Positions 10,232 to 19,020 of a DNA stretch of 19,794 nt are shown here, piece by piece. Position 1 is the stretch's first letter. Every line of letters begins with the position of its first letter. Below the pieces are notes generated by a model. It had not been told where the DNA came from. It searched no databases and saw only the letters and a program-made list of their open reading frames with translations. Location of the stretch: NCBI GenBank assembly GCA_022592445.1, contig JABYQR010000564.1:1-19794 (forward strand). The letters are read 5' to 3'. Position numbers and translations under genes: made by a program. The DNA is from Cytidiella melzeri (lineage: Eukaryota; Basidiomycota; Agaricomycetes; Polyporales; Irpicaceae).

Positions 10232-13200
10232 CTAAAGCTCTCGGAATTGTTCATGAAAGTCAGGCACCTCAATGTAGGACGTACCCGGAGTTGTCCAATG
10301 TACGTCCTCATCCCAACGAAGGTCTTTCAAACCTGTTGGCTGGATGTCCTCCAAGGTGATGTCGTTGGCAGATAGAATCTGCTGCACTATGAGCTGCGCG
10401 GCGGCGAGCTCGGCTCTAGATTTGTGATCCCCTGAGATGGAATTTTTCTTCTGCGCCGGAGGCTTGTTGCCTGGGGCGTAAGGTCCAGGCCACATGATCA
10501 TATGCGCCAAGGACAGAAAGGGTTTGCGCAATACTGAAAACACCCGTCAGCATCAACCGGCGCGCAAGTGATGACCATACTGACAGGGTGTCCAGCGTTC
10601 ATACGCTATGCAGATGACTATTCGTGTGAGCAATCGTAGCACTCCAGGATGTGAGGCGTTGGTAGCAGCCTGGGCGTTGAGGGCCGCACTTGCACGTGTG
10701 AGTTCGGTGAGATGCATGGCGTCAAGCATCAAAAAGTGGCCACCAACAAAGATACTGTTATCGAGCGTGTAAACCTGGTGTACAGTGCCCGGTGGTTGAA
10801 TGCTGGAAGCCGTTAGATGGCCATGACCGGTAGAACAGCAACTACACTTACAGAACGGTCCCAGGAGTCAAAAGAACATTCGATGGTGTGGCATTGCCCA
10901 TCAACCATTCGCTGTCATGCCAGTTGTCAACGAGGCTTCGATAGTCTTCCAACGACCGCGGTACATCTTGGGTGCCCTTTGTGGGCACTAAATAGCACCA
11001 CAGCTTTGCCCGTTTCTTTCCTTCAACCCACGTCAGAAATCCGCCCGCATCGTGGTGAGCCTTGGTGAATGCACCCGCAGTGGCAACTAACCCCCATGTT
11101 GCCGATCGTACAACATCCCAATCCATGTGGGCCGGGCCGTGGGAGTCTGTGCCCTGCAGATGAAGACTCCGCTTGCGTTTCTTAGGGTTGGTGGGGAACT
11201 CCCGGCTGTTGGTGGCCGTGGGCATTTCCTTGAAGGCGCTGAAGCCCACGTTTGCCGTGGCGTTGAGTGCGTGGGACGAAGTGGCTAGTGCTCTCGAAGG
11301 CGGTCAGTTGTGCAATGTCACTGGGATATGTTGCATACCTGATGATGTATGGCACGGACGACGTAACCATGGGTATGTCTAAGCAATTGGCACGCTCCTC
11401 CGGATTGGCCAACTTCGCGAGAAAATCACAAATGGTTCCCTTGACCGTCGAAAAGTTGGGCGTGGCACCTGTGTTGTCATCATCCACTTCACGTTGACCA
11501 GTGACGGTGTCTGTATGATCAGATATTGGAAGCGTAAGTCTGCGAACTCAGGCTCACGTAGATTTGCCGTTGTCAATGTTTGGTCCACCGAACTCTCGCC
11601 TGTGGGCCCATCCGGGCAATCGGTTGATGATGGATCTGTGCAGTGTCACAACATGCGTGACCAGAGGGCAGAAAGACTGACCTGCAGATGGCTGTTGCGG
11701 CGAGGTGGTCCTGTAGTCATTCTCTGTCGCTTCAAGAACTTGAAGCGTCAAAGGGCGAATGACTTATGCAGAGGAAACTTGGACGTACATTGCCATTGTA
11801 TTGGAGCTCCGTCAGGTTTCTTACCTGCTAGCTGCGATATACATTCTTCAGTCCATTCGAACGGCGCCTCACTCTGAGTTGCACCCAGTACTGCAACGAC
11901 ACGCCCATGACATAACGCATGCTGAGCTAGCGCTACATGCTCACGCCACTCCTCAGCAGTAGCGTCGGGGTGAGGAGTGCGCAAAACTGTGACAAGGGGA
12001 AGTTTGTCATCGGTGGCGGCGGTCGCATCGATCCCATTGTTGGCCATCCAGCGACACATGACAATATTCGGATCCTCCAGGTGGAAAGAAACGCGTTAAC
12101 AAATGAGAGGTATGGCTGACTGTGGATGTGACGGTCGTACCTGGTCACTACCCAAGCGACTAAACGGCAAAAACATGTCCATATCGTTCCAGTGGCATGC
12201 TGTGGTCCCAGATGTACGACATTCGTTAAAGGGCGTACCGTATTTGTCCCGGGGAAATACGGGATACATGGGTTGCGCACTAGGCTTGCAGTGTCCTCCG
12301 AGATCGCATGTGAGACAAATGGAAATGGTTAAGTGACGCTCGGACTCACCAGAAGAAATGGTTTGGACTGCTACCCGTGCAGCGCTTACATTGCGCCGTT
12401 CAAGTTCAGGCTCAATGGCGGAGCCAAGGTCGGGCTGATGATGGTTGGTCCCTTTGTGTTCGATGTTGAGGCCATCGGATGGGGGGTGCACGTCAGAGAA
12501 GCGTTTTGGAATCCCTCATAGGGATCTTGCAAGCATGCCACGTACCAGCATCTGCCATATTGTGTCGTATCTCATTGTTAACAACGACAGCTGATCGGTT
12601 CGCAACCGCTGCACTGTCATCGCGGGCGGACTGAAAGCGAGCATGCAACAATAGTACGATATCCTCCTCAACGAGGTCTCGGTAGGACTTGGCCAGAGCC
12701 GCTTGAACCAGTGGAGATTGACGGAGGCAGGGTGAGATGCAGTGATTAGGCACGCCATCTTGATTGTATGAGGGATTGAGTTTGAGATTTATAGCATATA
12801 TAACAGCCACTCACTTTTGTTCCACCGCCGTGCTTCGGTTTTTGTACTGGTTGGCGCGAGATAGTTGAACGAGGCATGAGCGGACCAGGTGAGAACGAGG
12901 TCATCATCATGAGGACATGGTAGTAGCTCGCTCTTATTCCATCTTACCCACGAAGTTTGCTCCCTCATGACCCAGATAGCATTGGGACCAAGCCAAACAT
13001 TGCCAACTCGTCCAATGGAACCTCTAGGTTCGCTTTGAGATGCGTATACCACAAACACACCTGTCACGCTATCCCCGTGCGGAGCGGGCCATTGACAATC
13101 GCCAGGCCAGTTCCCCGGATTTCGCAGGCGTTTCTGATTGTGCCAGAAGACATCCACCGGAGGCTGTACTGCCGTGATTGCCACAGCATCCGCTGCGTCT

Positions 13201-13298
13201 GAGAAGTGGTGGTGAATCAGCATGTACAACGCAGAAGACTCAAAACGGTATCGCACCGAGAACAACATGCGACGCAACGTGCTCCCGAGACATGACAT
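10232..13298 (-). CDS. JmjC-domain protein (putative Fe(II)/2-oxoglutarate-dependent oxygenase), 833 residues
   Basis: Exons, 5' to 3' on the minus strand: 13298-12815, 12758-12546, 12451-12350, 12295-12141, 12074-11789, 11738-11682, 11635-11493, 11439-11339, 11292-10852, 10802-10585, 10533-10232. They sum to 2502 nt in one frame, with introns of 46-94 nt. The C-terminal third is a JmjC domain: TWGLVATAGAFTKAHHDAGG (about 579-598) gives the HxD ligands His593 and Asp595, KKRAKLW carries the usual G-K-x-W-like step, and PGTVHQVYTLDN supplies distal His669, so the metal site looks intact. A basic NLS-like PKKRKR lies at about 550-555. The family oxidises histone or other protein residues (demethylation or hydroxylation) using Fe(II) and 2-oxoglutarate; the substrate here is unknown. 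The first 400 residues match no domain I know. The ATG at 13298 is the first Met in the frame; an upstream exon is possible. Confidence 0.75.
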
Positions 13299-14045
13299 GA
13301 GGGAATCTGCCTGACATGCCACCAAGAGCAGTCCAGTGATGAGGCCTAGATGAGGAGGTCGTTGTCAAACGCAAAGATGATTGGATCGTCTGGTTTCAAG
13401 CACAAGCAGCTTAAGCCCAGGCGCCATTGATTCACGTGCTTACGTATTTCATGAACTGAGATACCCCGATTTCGGGAAATCGGAACCTGTCATAAGCTTG
13501 CAACATAGCTTGAAACCGGCCCGAATATGGTATCACCGCAGAACTCACAACATGAGATACAGAATTTCCTGGTGTTGACAACGCCGAAGCCTGGGGTCAT
13601 GCGATGTCGAAACGTTGATGTTCCGATTGTATGCGCTGCTGCTAGATACGGTCTGTGATGTTGCGAGCACATCGAAGCATCGGATGTACATGTCTCACAA
13701 TAGGCGCCAACGTTGTGGCGTGAGAACAGGCATATGACTTGATGGCGCAAGGGGTAGCTACTGCACCTACGGTTATACAAGCCACAGCGCCAGTCTGCGG
13801 AGTCGGAAAGTAATACCTCGCTAATGTGCACACTCGAACCCATACACCCACACACACACATGAGAGATAAACCAGTGACAACGTTGCGTGTATCAAGAAG
13901 TATTCCAAGAAGACAATACAAAGACAATAACAGAACAAAAGACATGCGCGAGAGTACAAAACGGCAGGGCAGCGAAAACGGTTGACATGGGCAGACAAAC
14001 CCGGTGAAGGAGACGACGATGCAAACGAGAGCGATTGCTTGACAG
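13299..14045. other. Gap between two minus-strand genes; no supported gene
   Basis: The minus-strand frame of the last but one exon of the gene to the right runs open through this region, but its translation has the Cys/Ser/Leu composition of noncoding sequence, and spliced frames show the true stop at 14046. Several splice-like sites occur near the left end on the minus strand (donor GTGAGT near 13551, acceptor ACAG near 13490, donor GTAAGC near 13446, acceptor CCAG near 13393), so unassigned 5' exons of the JmjC gene or UTR introns are possible, but I could not join them in frame. A CA-rich run lies near 13840-13861, and a perfect 8-bp inverted repeat with a 2-nt loop is at 13466-13483. Confidence 0.5.
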
Positions 14046-16190
14046 TTAGTCTGCAGCTTTGTTGTCAGACAGTGAGACATTTGTCGCCGCAGCTTCCCCG
14101 ATGGCTTGCTGCACCTGTTTATAGATGAGCGACGTATCCCGGACCAATACGTCCCCGAGCGCGTCGTCGGCCTTGAAGGTGTAGGAGTTGAGGATCTCTG
14201 CGATGGTGCTGGCAACATTGTTGGACGGGAAGGACGTGCCTTCTGCAGGCTCAGGAGGCCCTCGAGGCTCTCCGCGCGGATTTGTGCGTCAGACTGCTGC
14301 GCCAGGAGAGTGACGCATTGGCGCAATACGTTGTAAAGGGCCGCGTTTTCCGCTCGCAGCCTCACGAACGATGAATTAACAAAATCCCGGTGGATGACCT
14401 CTTGGCTGGCAATCACCAGGGCTTGTGTGGCAACCTGCTGGTTGTAGTCGATTCTGGCCTGTAGGGACGCCTGGGCTGGAGGTAGAAACATCTTCCATGT
14501 CGCATCACACAGCGACGGCAGTACCATGGAGGGGCCAGCCGCGGACCATCGAAAGTCCGCCACTGTGAAGACTGATTAGACAGTAGCAGAACATGAAAAG
14601 GAATCGCGTACATGGGCGACGACAGCCGATCTGGTTCACCCGGCAGTATGCACAGGGGTGAGTGCGTGAGGAGAGGTTGTCCGGAGCCTCAATCCTAGAA
14701 TAGCACCGCTGGCCGTGCACGAGGCAGCCAGCACAGACCTGAGTGGCTGTGACCTAGTGAACATTAGCACGGTATGTTGAGTAAATGAGTGGATTGACTC
14801 ACCGGTACTTTGCAGTATTCCCCTCGCTCAAAGTCAAAGCGGGTCCGCAGTCTCAAGCGTTGAGGATACTCCTCAAGAGCTTGCATGTAGACACGTGGAT
14901 CTCGCAAAACGTCCGCCATATGCCAGTAACCGTCGATGTTGTTGAGTTCCGGTCGACCGCCGTTCTCATGCTGCCTCATGTCGATACTGGCGGGCTTGGT
15001 GTAGCGATGCGGTAAGTCTCCGGTCGGAAGACCAGCGACCTACACCAATCGGTTAGCTGTTGTTTATGTATATGCTGGGCGGTGAGTCACTCACAGAAGT
15101 CCATGTGGGCTCATCGGCCGCTCCCTCACTCCCACCCAGTTCCTCCTCATCGGGTTGCACGACATGCTTACGAACAGCAGGCATTCTTGCTGTCTTGGCC
15201 TTCTTCTTTGGCGAGGTTGCGGCAGTTTGGCCACAATGTTTGGAGGCGGTAGGCTTAGGGGGACCTTTTTTGGGGGCGGGTTGCGTGCTGTGAGGTAATG
15301 GTGTGAGCGTGAGTACCGTGCAGGCCCTAGTGTAAGCGAAAGACTTACTAGTCGTCGTCGTCCTCGCCATCGCTTGCCGAGCCGGTTTCGACGTCTTTAC
15401 GCGCACGTTTCTTGCCTTTGATCACCGACTCCCTGGTTGATACAGTGCGAGACGGGCTGATGGTCCGTCGCGTCCTGGTAGCAGGGCCTTTGTTAACCTT
15501 GGCGGGGACATCCTCCTGCAGCTGGTCTACTTCCTCATCTTCGGAGATGTCATCAGCGGGGCTGGTGGTCCTTTGCTTCTTCCTTGCGCGCTGAAGGGAA
15601 ACCTGCTCAGAATCGCCCTGTGTCTCATCGTCTGAATGTGGGGCTGCAGAGGTGTTTCCACGCGCTGGCTGGGGTTGGTCGACCTGTCGAGTATGCTCGG
15701 CATCAACGATGAGGAGGGTACTAACGTATACCAGCACGTACCATCTCAGCATCATGATCACCGCTTGGCACAGGTTCGACAACTGTAGGCTGCGCAGCCA
15801 CAGGTGCGTCCACCGTAGCTGCCAACCGTGTCATCTCGTTCACACTCTTGCGTGTCGTCTCGCCCTTCGTCAAAATGACCGTTCTCAGCGCAAAGCAAAC
15901 GCTGGACTTCTGCTCCGGCGACAACTTGCTATTTTCAACATCGTCGTACAGCTGATTCTGTGTCGCATGTGGGTCAAACTGACAAGTGTCGCACATCAGT
16001 ATCAAAAACTCACAACGTCCTTGGCGACTTCACTCATCGCAGTCTGTCGATCCTTCAACACCGGTATCCTGTCTGCTGCCAGAGCACGCATTTCCAGTTG
16101 CATGCCGCGCTGAACCCATACCTGATTGTCGGAAGCCTCAACCGGTGTAGCCGGTGTGGCGAGCGACGCACCTGTGGCTGTCGATGCCAT
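14046..16190 (-). CDS. Zn2Cys6-like cysteine-cluster protein with disordered basic/acidic region, 586 residues
   Basis: Exons, 5' to 3' on the minus strand: 16190-16014, 15978-15742, 15683-15349, 15287-15095, 15039-14803, 14738-14612, 14562-14330, 14267-14046. They sum to 1761 nt (587 codons with TAA), which supports the model. Residues 1-138 are ordered and partly helical. About 139-314 are low complexity, with basic clusters (RARKKQR, KGKKRARK, SPKKKAKTAR) alternating with acidic ones (SEDEEVD, DGEDDDD). About 395-432 hold CAGCLVHGQRC and, 16 residues on, CAYCRVNQIGC: C-x2-C-x6-C-x16-C-x2-C-x6-C. This is the cysteine pattern of fungal Zn2Cys6 binuclear clusters with a longer middle loop. 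A short helical stretch (FVRLRAENAALYN) follows. Zn2Cys6 proteins usually bind DNA as transcription factors through an N-terminal cluster; the central position and long loop are atypical, so DNA binding is inference. An in-frame ATG at 16283 could extend the N-terminus by 31 residues. Confidence 0.75.
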
Positions 16191-16615
16191 ATTGCAGAGA
16201 GAGCAATGAGAGGTGAGTTGAGTGCGGGAGGAAAAAGACCGGGCGGATGTAGTATTAAGTAAGGAGTGAAGAGCGCTGGACATGTAATTTTGACAAAGCC
16301 TGTTATCTCATGTTTACGCGGTCAAGTAACTGCGGTGGGGAAGTGAGGTGCAATTGTTGCTAGAATGCCAACATGTCAATGCTCGACTCACACGATTGAA
16401 TAAACGATCATCACCGTTGAATGGAACCCGGCGATAGATCCTGATTTCATGACGCCGAACAAACACGCATGCCTCATGCCTTACCGATACCGATGTTTTG
16501 GGCTACAGGGTCATCGGAACTGAATCCAACCCGGTGGCATGGGCTCGGCAATTTCAGGCTTTGGGTTTCAAGCAAACTACAGCATAACCACATGTTGTGC
16601 CTCATGGGCACTAAT

Positions 16616-16886
16616 TCACATCCCGCCCCCAATGTTTTCGGCCATTGACTCGTTGACAGGTTCATTCATTATCACAAAAAGGTTTTGTACCTGCCAGAGT
16701 TCAGAGGGTTGCGCACCGTCAGACACAGTTGCTGGCAACATGACGATGTCGATGTCCAAATGCATTTTGTTGAGTCGAGCATCAATCGTCATTCTCGAGT
16801 ACCTTGTTACAGGAGTATCTATCTGTTTCGATTTTACGCTCCGGATACACTCACCTAGTGCATCGCATGGTCGCCACTCTCGCCAT
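16616..16886 (-). CDS. Doubtful small gene or gene remnant, about 72 residues
   Basis: Two exons, 16886-16855 and 16802-16616, are joined by a 52-nt intron with a GTGAGT donor, a CTGTAAC branch-like site and an ACAAG acceptor. This gives MARVATMRCTR joined to YSRMTIDARLNKMHLDIDIV and a tail ending SMAENIGGGM. A further ATG exon (MKVGKPQPQVI, from 17022) with a GTGAGT donor lies upstream, but its phase does not fit this frame. Farther downstream (about 16474-16520) a second segment reads DDPVAQNIGIGKA, resembling NEPVNESMAENIGGGM of the candidate exon. The mix of good splice sites, mismatched phases and repeated fragments suggests a decayed gene. The family is not recognised. Confidence 0.3.
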
Positions 16887-17022
16887 AGAACGTCGCTGGT
16901 GCCGAGTGGTGAGTGTGTAGAGGGCTCGAATATGCAGCGCTTTTAAGTACACCGAGAGACTACTCACCAATAACCTGCGGTTGTGGCTTTCCGACCTTCA
17001 TTTTGACTTGAGTGCTGCGCGG

Positions 17023-17703
17023 GGTGTTGCTGACATGTGTGGGGTCTCTTTAGGCGTCGGTGAGAGCGACAGTCTCACGTCGACCGCTGTACTATGTAAA
17101 GTAGTGAGACGGCCGTGAATGAGAGCGCGCTGATACGCCCGGAAATCGGCTAGGCGCGGAGACCCGGCAGCAGCCCGCCATTTGCGCGGCCCGCGTCATC
17201 CTGAGCGGCAAGTCCCTCCACTTTCCCAGCGTCACGAGCACGAGGAGTTCGCCGAGGTCACGAGGAGTCCGCCGAGGATCCGAGGACTTGACAAGGAGCA
17301 ATGCGCCGGAAACATCCGAGGCCGAGGAATCGCACCGAACTCTGATACACAGACACGCCCCTTTTTGCATCGGAGCATGGGCCGGCCAGCCACCAAGTGT
17401 TTCGGACACGGGTCGGACCAACGGTAGAAGAAACTTGACGCGCGACCCCGTTTCAGGAAGACTCCTATCACACCACGCTGTGCAACTCCTGGACGGCGCC
17501 TCATCACCTGCTCGCGACGGTTGGCGCCTCTGCAGCGCAAGGGCGCGCGCCGCTACTCCACGTCGACCAACGCTGTGTCCTGCCGGGCGTTGACTCGCTG
17601 GACATTTTGCCTCCGCAGACGGAAGTATTCCGCACTCTGTTTCCTCGCTCTCGCGTTTGGGTTTAGGACATAGAAGGAAAGGTTTAGGAGAGGGTCTTTA
17701 GGG
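17023..17703. other. GC-rich region without a supported gene
   Basis: Open frames on both strands are short, overlapping and Arg/Pro/Ala-rich, as expected from GC-rich noncoding sequence, and none combines an ATG in good context with protein-like composition. The region holds a 20-bp tandem duplication (17238-17277) and runs into the TATA box at 17704. It probably serves as promoter for the ORF at 17863 and perhaps for genes on the minus strand. Confidence 0.5.
17238..17277. repeat. 20-bp tandem duplication
   Basis: Two adjacent units, GCACGAGGAGTTCGCCGAGG (17238-17257) and TCACGAGGAGTCCGCCGAGG (17258-17277), differ at two positions. Related partial units (GTCACGAG just before, ATCCGAGGA just after) extend the pattern. 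Confidence 0.8.
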
Positions 17704-17714
17704 TATATAAAAAG
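17704..17714 (+). promoter_or_regulatory. TATA box
   Basis: TATATAAAAAG is a near-consensus TATA box. It lies about 150 bp upstream of the ATG at 17863, leaving room for a 5' UTR of about 110-130 nt. An AATAAA at 17741-17746 falls in that leader; it may be chance. Confidence 0.55.
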
Positions 17715-17862
17715 CTGTTGCTTGTACTGCGTAGAAAATCAATAAATCCCCACCCCAGTTTCCAGAGTTCACTTTACGCTTTGCGTTCGCGTCGAGGGAG
17801 TCTCTTCGCGCCCATAGCTGTAGCTTCTTCTGCGTTGTCTCACTGCGACCTTTTCCACGTTT

Positions 17863-18390
17863 ATGTCCGCTGCGTCTACCAACGACAACCCGCCTCGAGT
17901 CTGCCGTTACTGTCCCACTGTTCCCCACCTACCCGACGGTCGCTGCCCTTACCGCCCGCGCCCGCGCGAGGTTCTACGCCGTTATCCCATCATCCCCGCC
18001 CCCACGCCGCCGCCAGAACCCTCAGCAGCGCCTACGGTCTCCCCTGAGCGATCAACTCCTAAATCACCCTCGCCAGCGTCGTCCGTCGCCTCCGTCGCGG
18101 ACTCGCTTGATAACTGCTCCTATTGCAACACTCAGAGCGACAACCCAATTCCCCTACGTACAGGACCTTTCGTCCCGCTCGACTGCGATCGCCCGCGCGC
18201 GCCGCACCCAGATTGCTGGCTATCTCCAGACTTTGAAGGCGAGGATCACGAGTGCGAACTAGTACAGTTCAATCTTACCAGCTCAACCAACGTCGTCGTT
18301 GGCCACGCATTTGCCTGTAATACGCATCGCCGCTCGGGAGGTGTTGTTCTACACTACCGCCCCCGCGGGCAGTCTGTCGAGTCCACTTGA
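17863..18390 (+). CDS. Small Cys/His-rich protein of unknown function, 175 residues
   Basis: The single-exon ORF begins at ATG 17863 and ends with TGA at 18388-18390. It starts MSAASTNDNPPRVCRYC. Residues 14-28 read C-x2-C-x4-H-x5-C (CRYCPTVPHLPDGRC), one residue longer in the last spacer than a CCHC zinc knuckle. A Pro/Ser-rich linker (about 31-80) follows. A second cysteine pair, CSYC, is at 85-88, with further C and H residues at C108, H115, C118, H129, C131, C152 and H155, enough for one or two more metal sites. No known domain is recognised; zinc binding is inferred from spacing. A TATA box lies upstream, and a field of ACTGCGTT repeats follows the stop. Codon use is very C-rich, like the flanking DNA. 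It could encode a small nucleic-acid binding protein or be a fragment of a mobile element. Confidence 0.5.
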   Translation: MSAASTNDNPPRVCRYCPTVPHLPDGRCPYRPRPREVLRRYPIIPAPTPPPEPSAAPTVSPERSTPKSPSPASSVASVADSLDNCSYCNTQSDNPIPLRTGPFVPLDCDRPRAPHPDCWLSPDFEGEDHECELVQFNLTSSTNVVVGHAFACNTHRRSGGVVLHYRPRGQSVEST

Positions 18391-18471
18391 CTGCGATCTC
18401 ACATAGCCTTCCGCTGCGACTCGCGCGCCATTAGCTTATCTTTCTCTCACGTTTCCTTTCGGCTTCGTTAT

Positions 18472-18565
18472 ACTGCGTTTGCTTTTTAACTGCGTTATTT
18501 TACTGCGTTACTGCGTTGCGTTTCATCTTCACTGCGTCGAGCTTACTGCGTTCACTTTCACTGCG
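18472..18565. repeat. Cluster of ACTGCGTT octamers
   Basis: Exact ACTGCGTT occurs at 18472, 18489, 18502, 18510 and 18545, with ACTGCGTC at 18531 and ACTGCGCC at 18560: seven hits in 94 bp, all in the same orientation and irregularly spaced. Related CTGCG words also occur in the leader of the upstream ORF (17727, 17830, 17842). The octamer could be a 3' UTR motif or a decayed short tandem repeat. Confidence 0.7.
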
Positions 18566-19020
18566 CCCGCGTTTTACAGCGACCACTTCATCTTCACCAG
18601 CGACCGCGTTTTGTGTTCGAGATTCATATTGCGTCTGCGTTTATCTTCTGCGTCCCTCCGCGCGCCGTTTTCCTACAAGCCGCGACCTTTCACGCGCGCT
18701 CTCTTGGAGCCGCGCTATAACTCTTTCGCTTTCACCGCGCCGACTTGCCCTTTTACCCGCGATACGCGTGGTAGTTGCCCGTCTAGCTCCCTTCATATAA
18801 ACTATATCACAAAAACCGTGTCGCTCTTTTAGCACAGGTAAAACTAGGACTCTAAGACCACCTCGCACACTTTAACACTTTCACGCTTCCACACCTTTAC
18901 ACTTCTATTGCCACTTCGTGGGTGGTTGTGTTGTCTTTAAGGTTGTTCTTAGTTTGAAGCGTGACTCAGTGTCTCAGCGCACAGGTTCTTGAGTGAGATG
19001 AGGCGTTTGAACACTGTCTC
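18566..19020. other. Pyrimidine-rich region without a supported gene
   Basis: Plus-strand frames here lack ATG starts in good context and have Arg/Ser/Leu/Phe-rich translations typical of CT-rich noncoding DNA. Minus-strand frames are equally unconvincing. The repeated CACTTT or ACACTTT words near 18860-18915 give it a low-complexity look. It probably holds the 3' ends of the flanking convergent genes. Confidence 0.5.

Noticed and set aside
10585..10802. TET/JBP-type oxygenase as identity for the minus-strand gene
   Set aside because: Spacing and residues around HHD...W...K-x-W and the PGTVHQVYTLDN segment fit JmjC better; I see no TET/JBP-specific features.
11493..11588. A 47-nt intron at about 11557-11511 (GTGAGC...CATACAG) in the JmjC gene
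   Set aside because: It fits by phase, but it would remove a protein-like stretch (FADLRFQYLIIQTPSL). The 53-nt intron 11492-11440 also restores the frame and keeps it. Transcript data could reverse this choice.
13490..14045. Minus-strand frame continuing the 14330-14562 exon for about 180 more codons
   Set aside because: A 62-nt intron (14329-14268) switches to a frame with protein-like composition ending at 14046, and the whole eight-exon sum is then divisible by three. The readthrough translation looks noncoding.
18479..18832. Plus-strand open frame in the CT-rich region
   Set aside because: No ATG at its beginning, low-complexity Phe/Leu/Arg/Ser composition, and it overlaps the octamer repeat field.
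17023..18990. LTR retrotransposon long terminal repeat
   Set aside because: The TATA and AATAAA order is suggestive, but no second copy, TG...CA ends, primer-binding site or target-site duplication is visible in the window.
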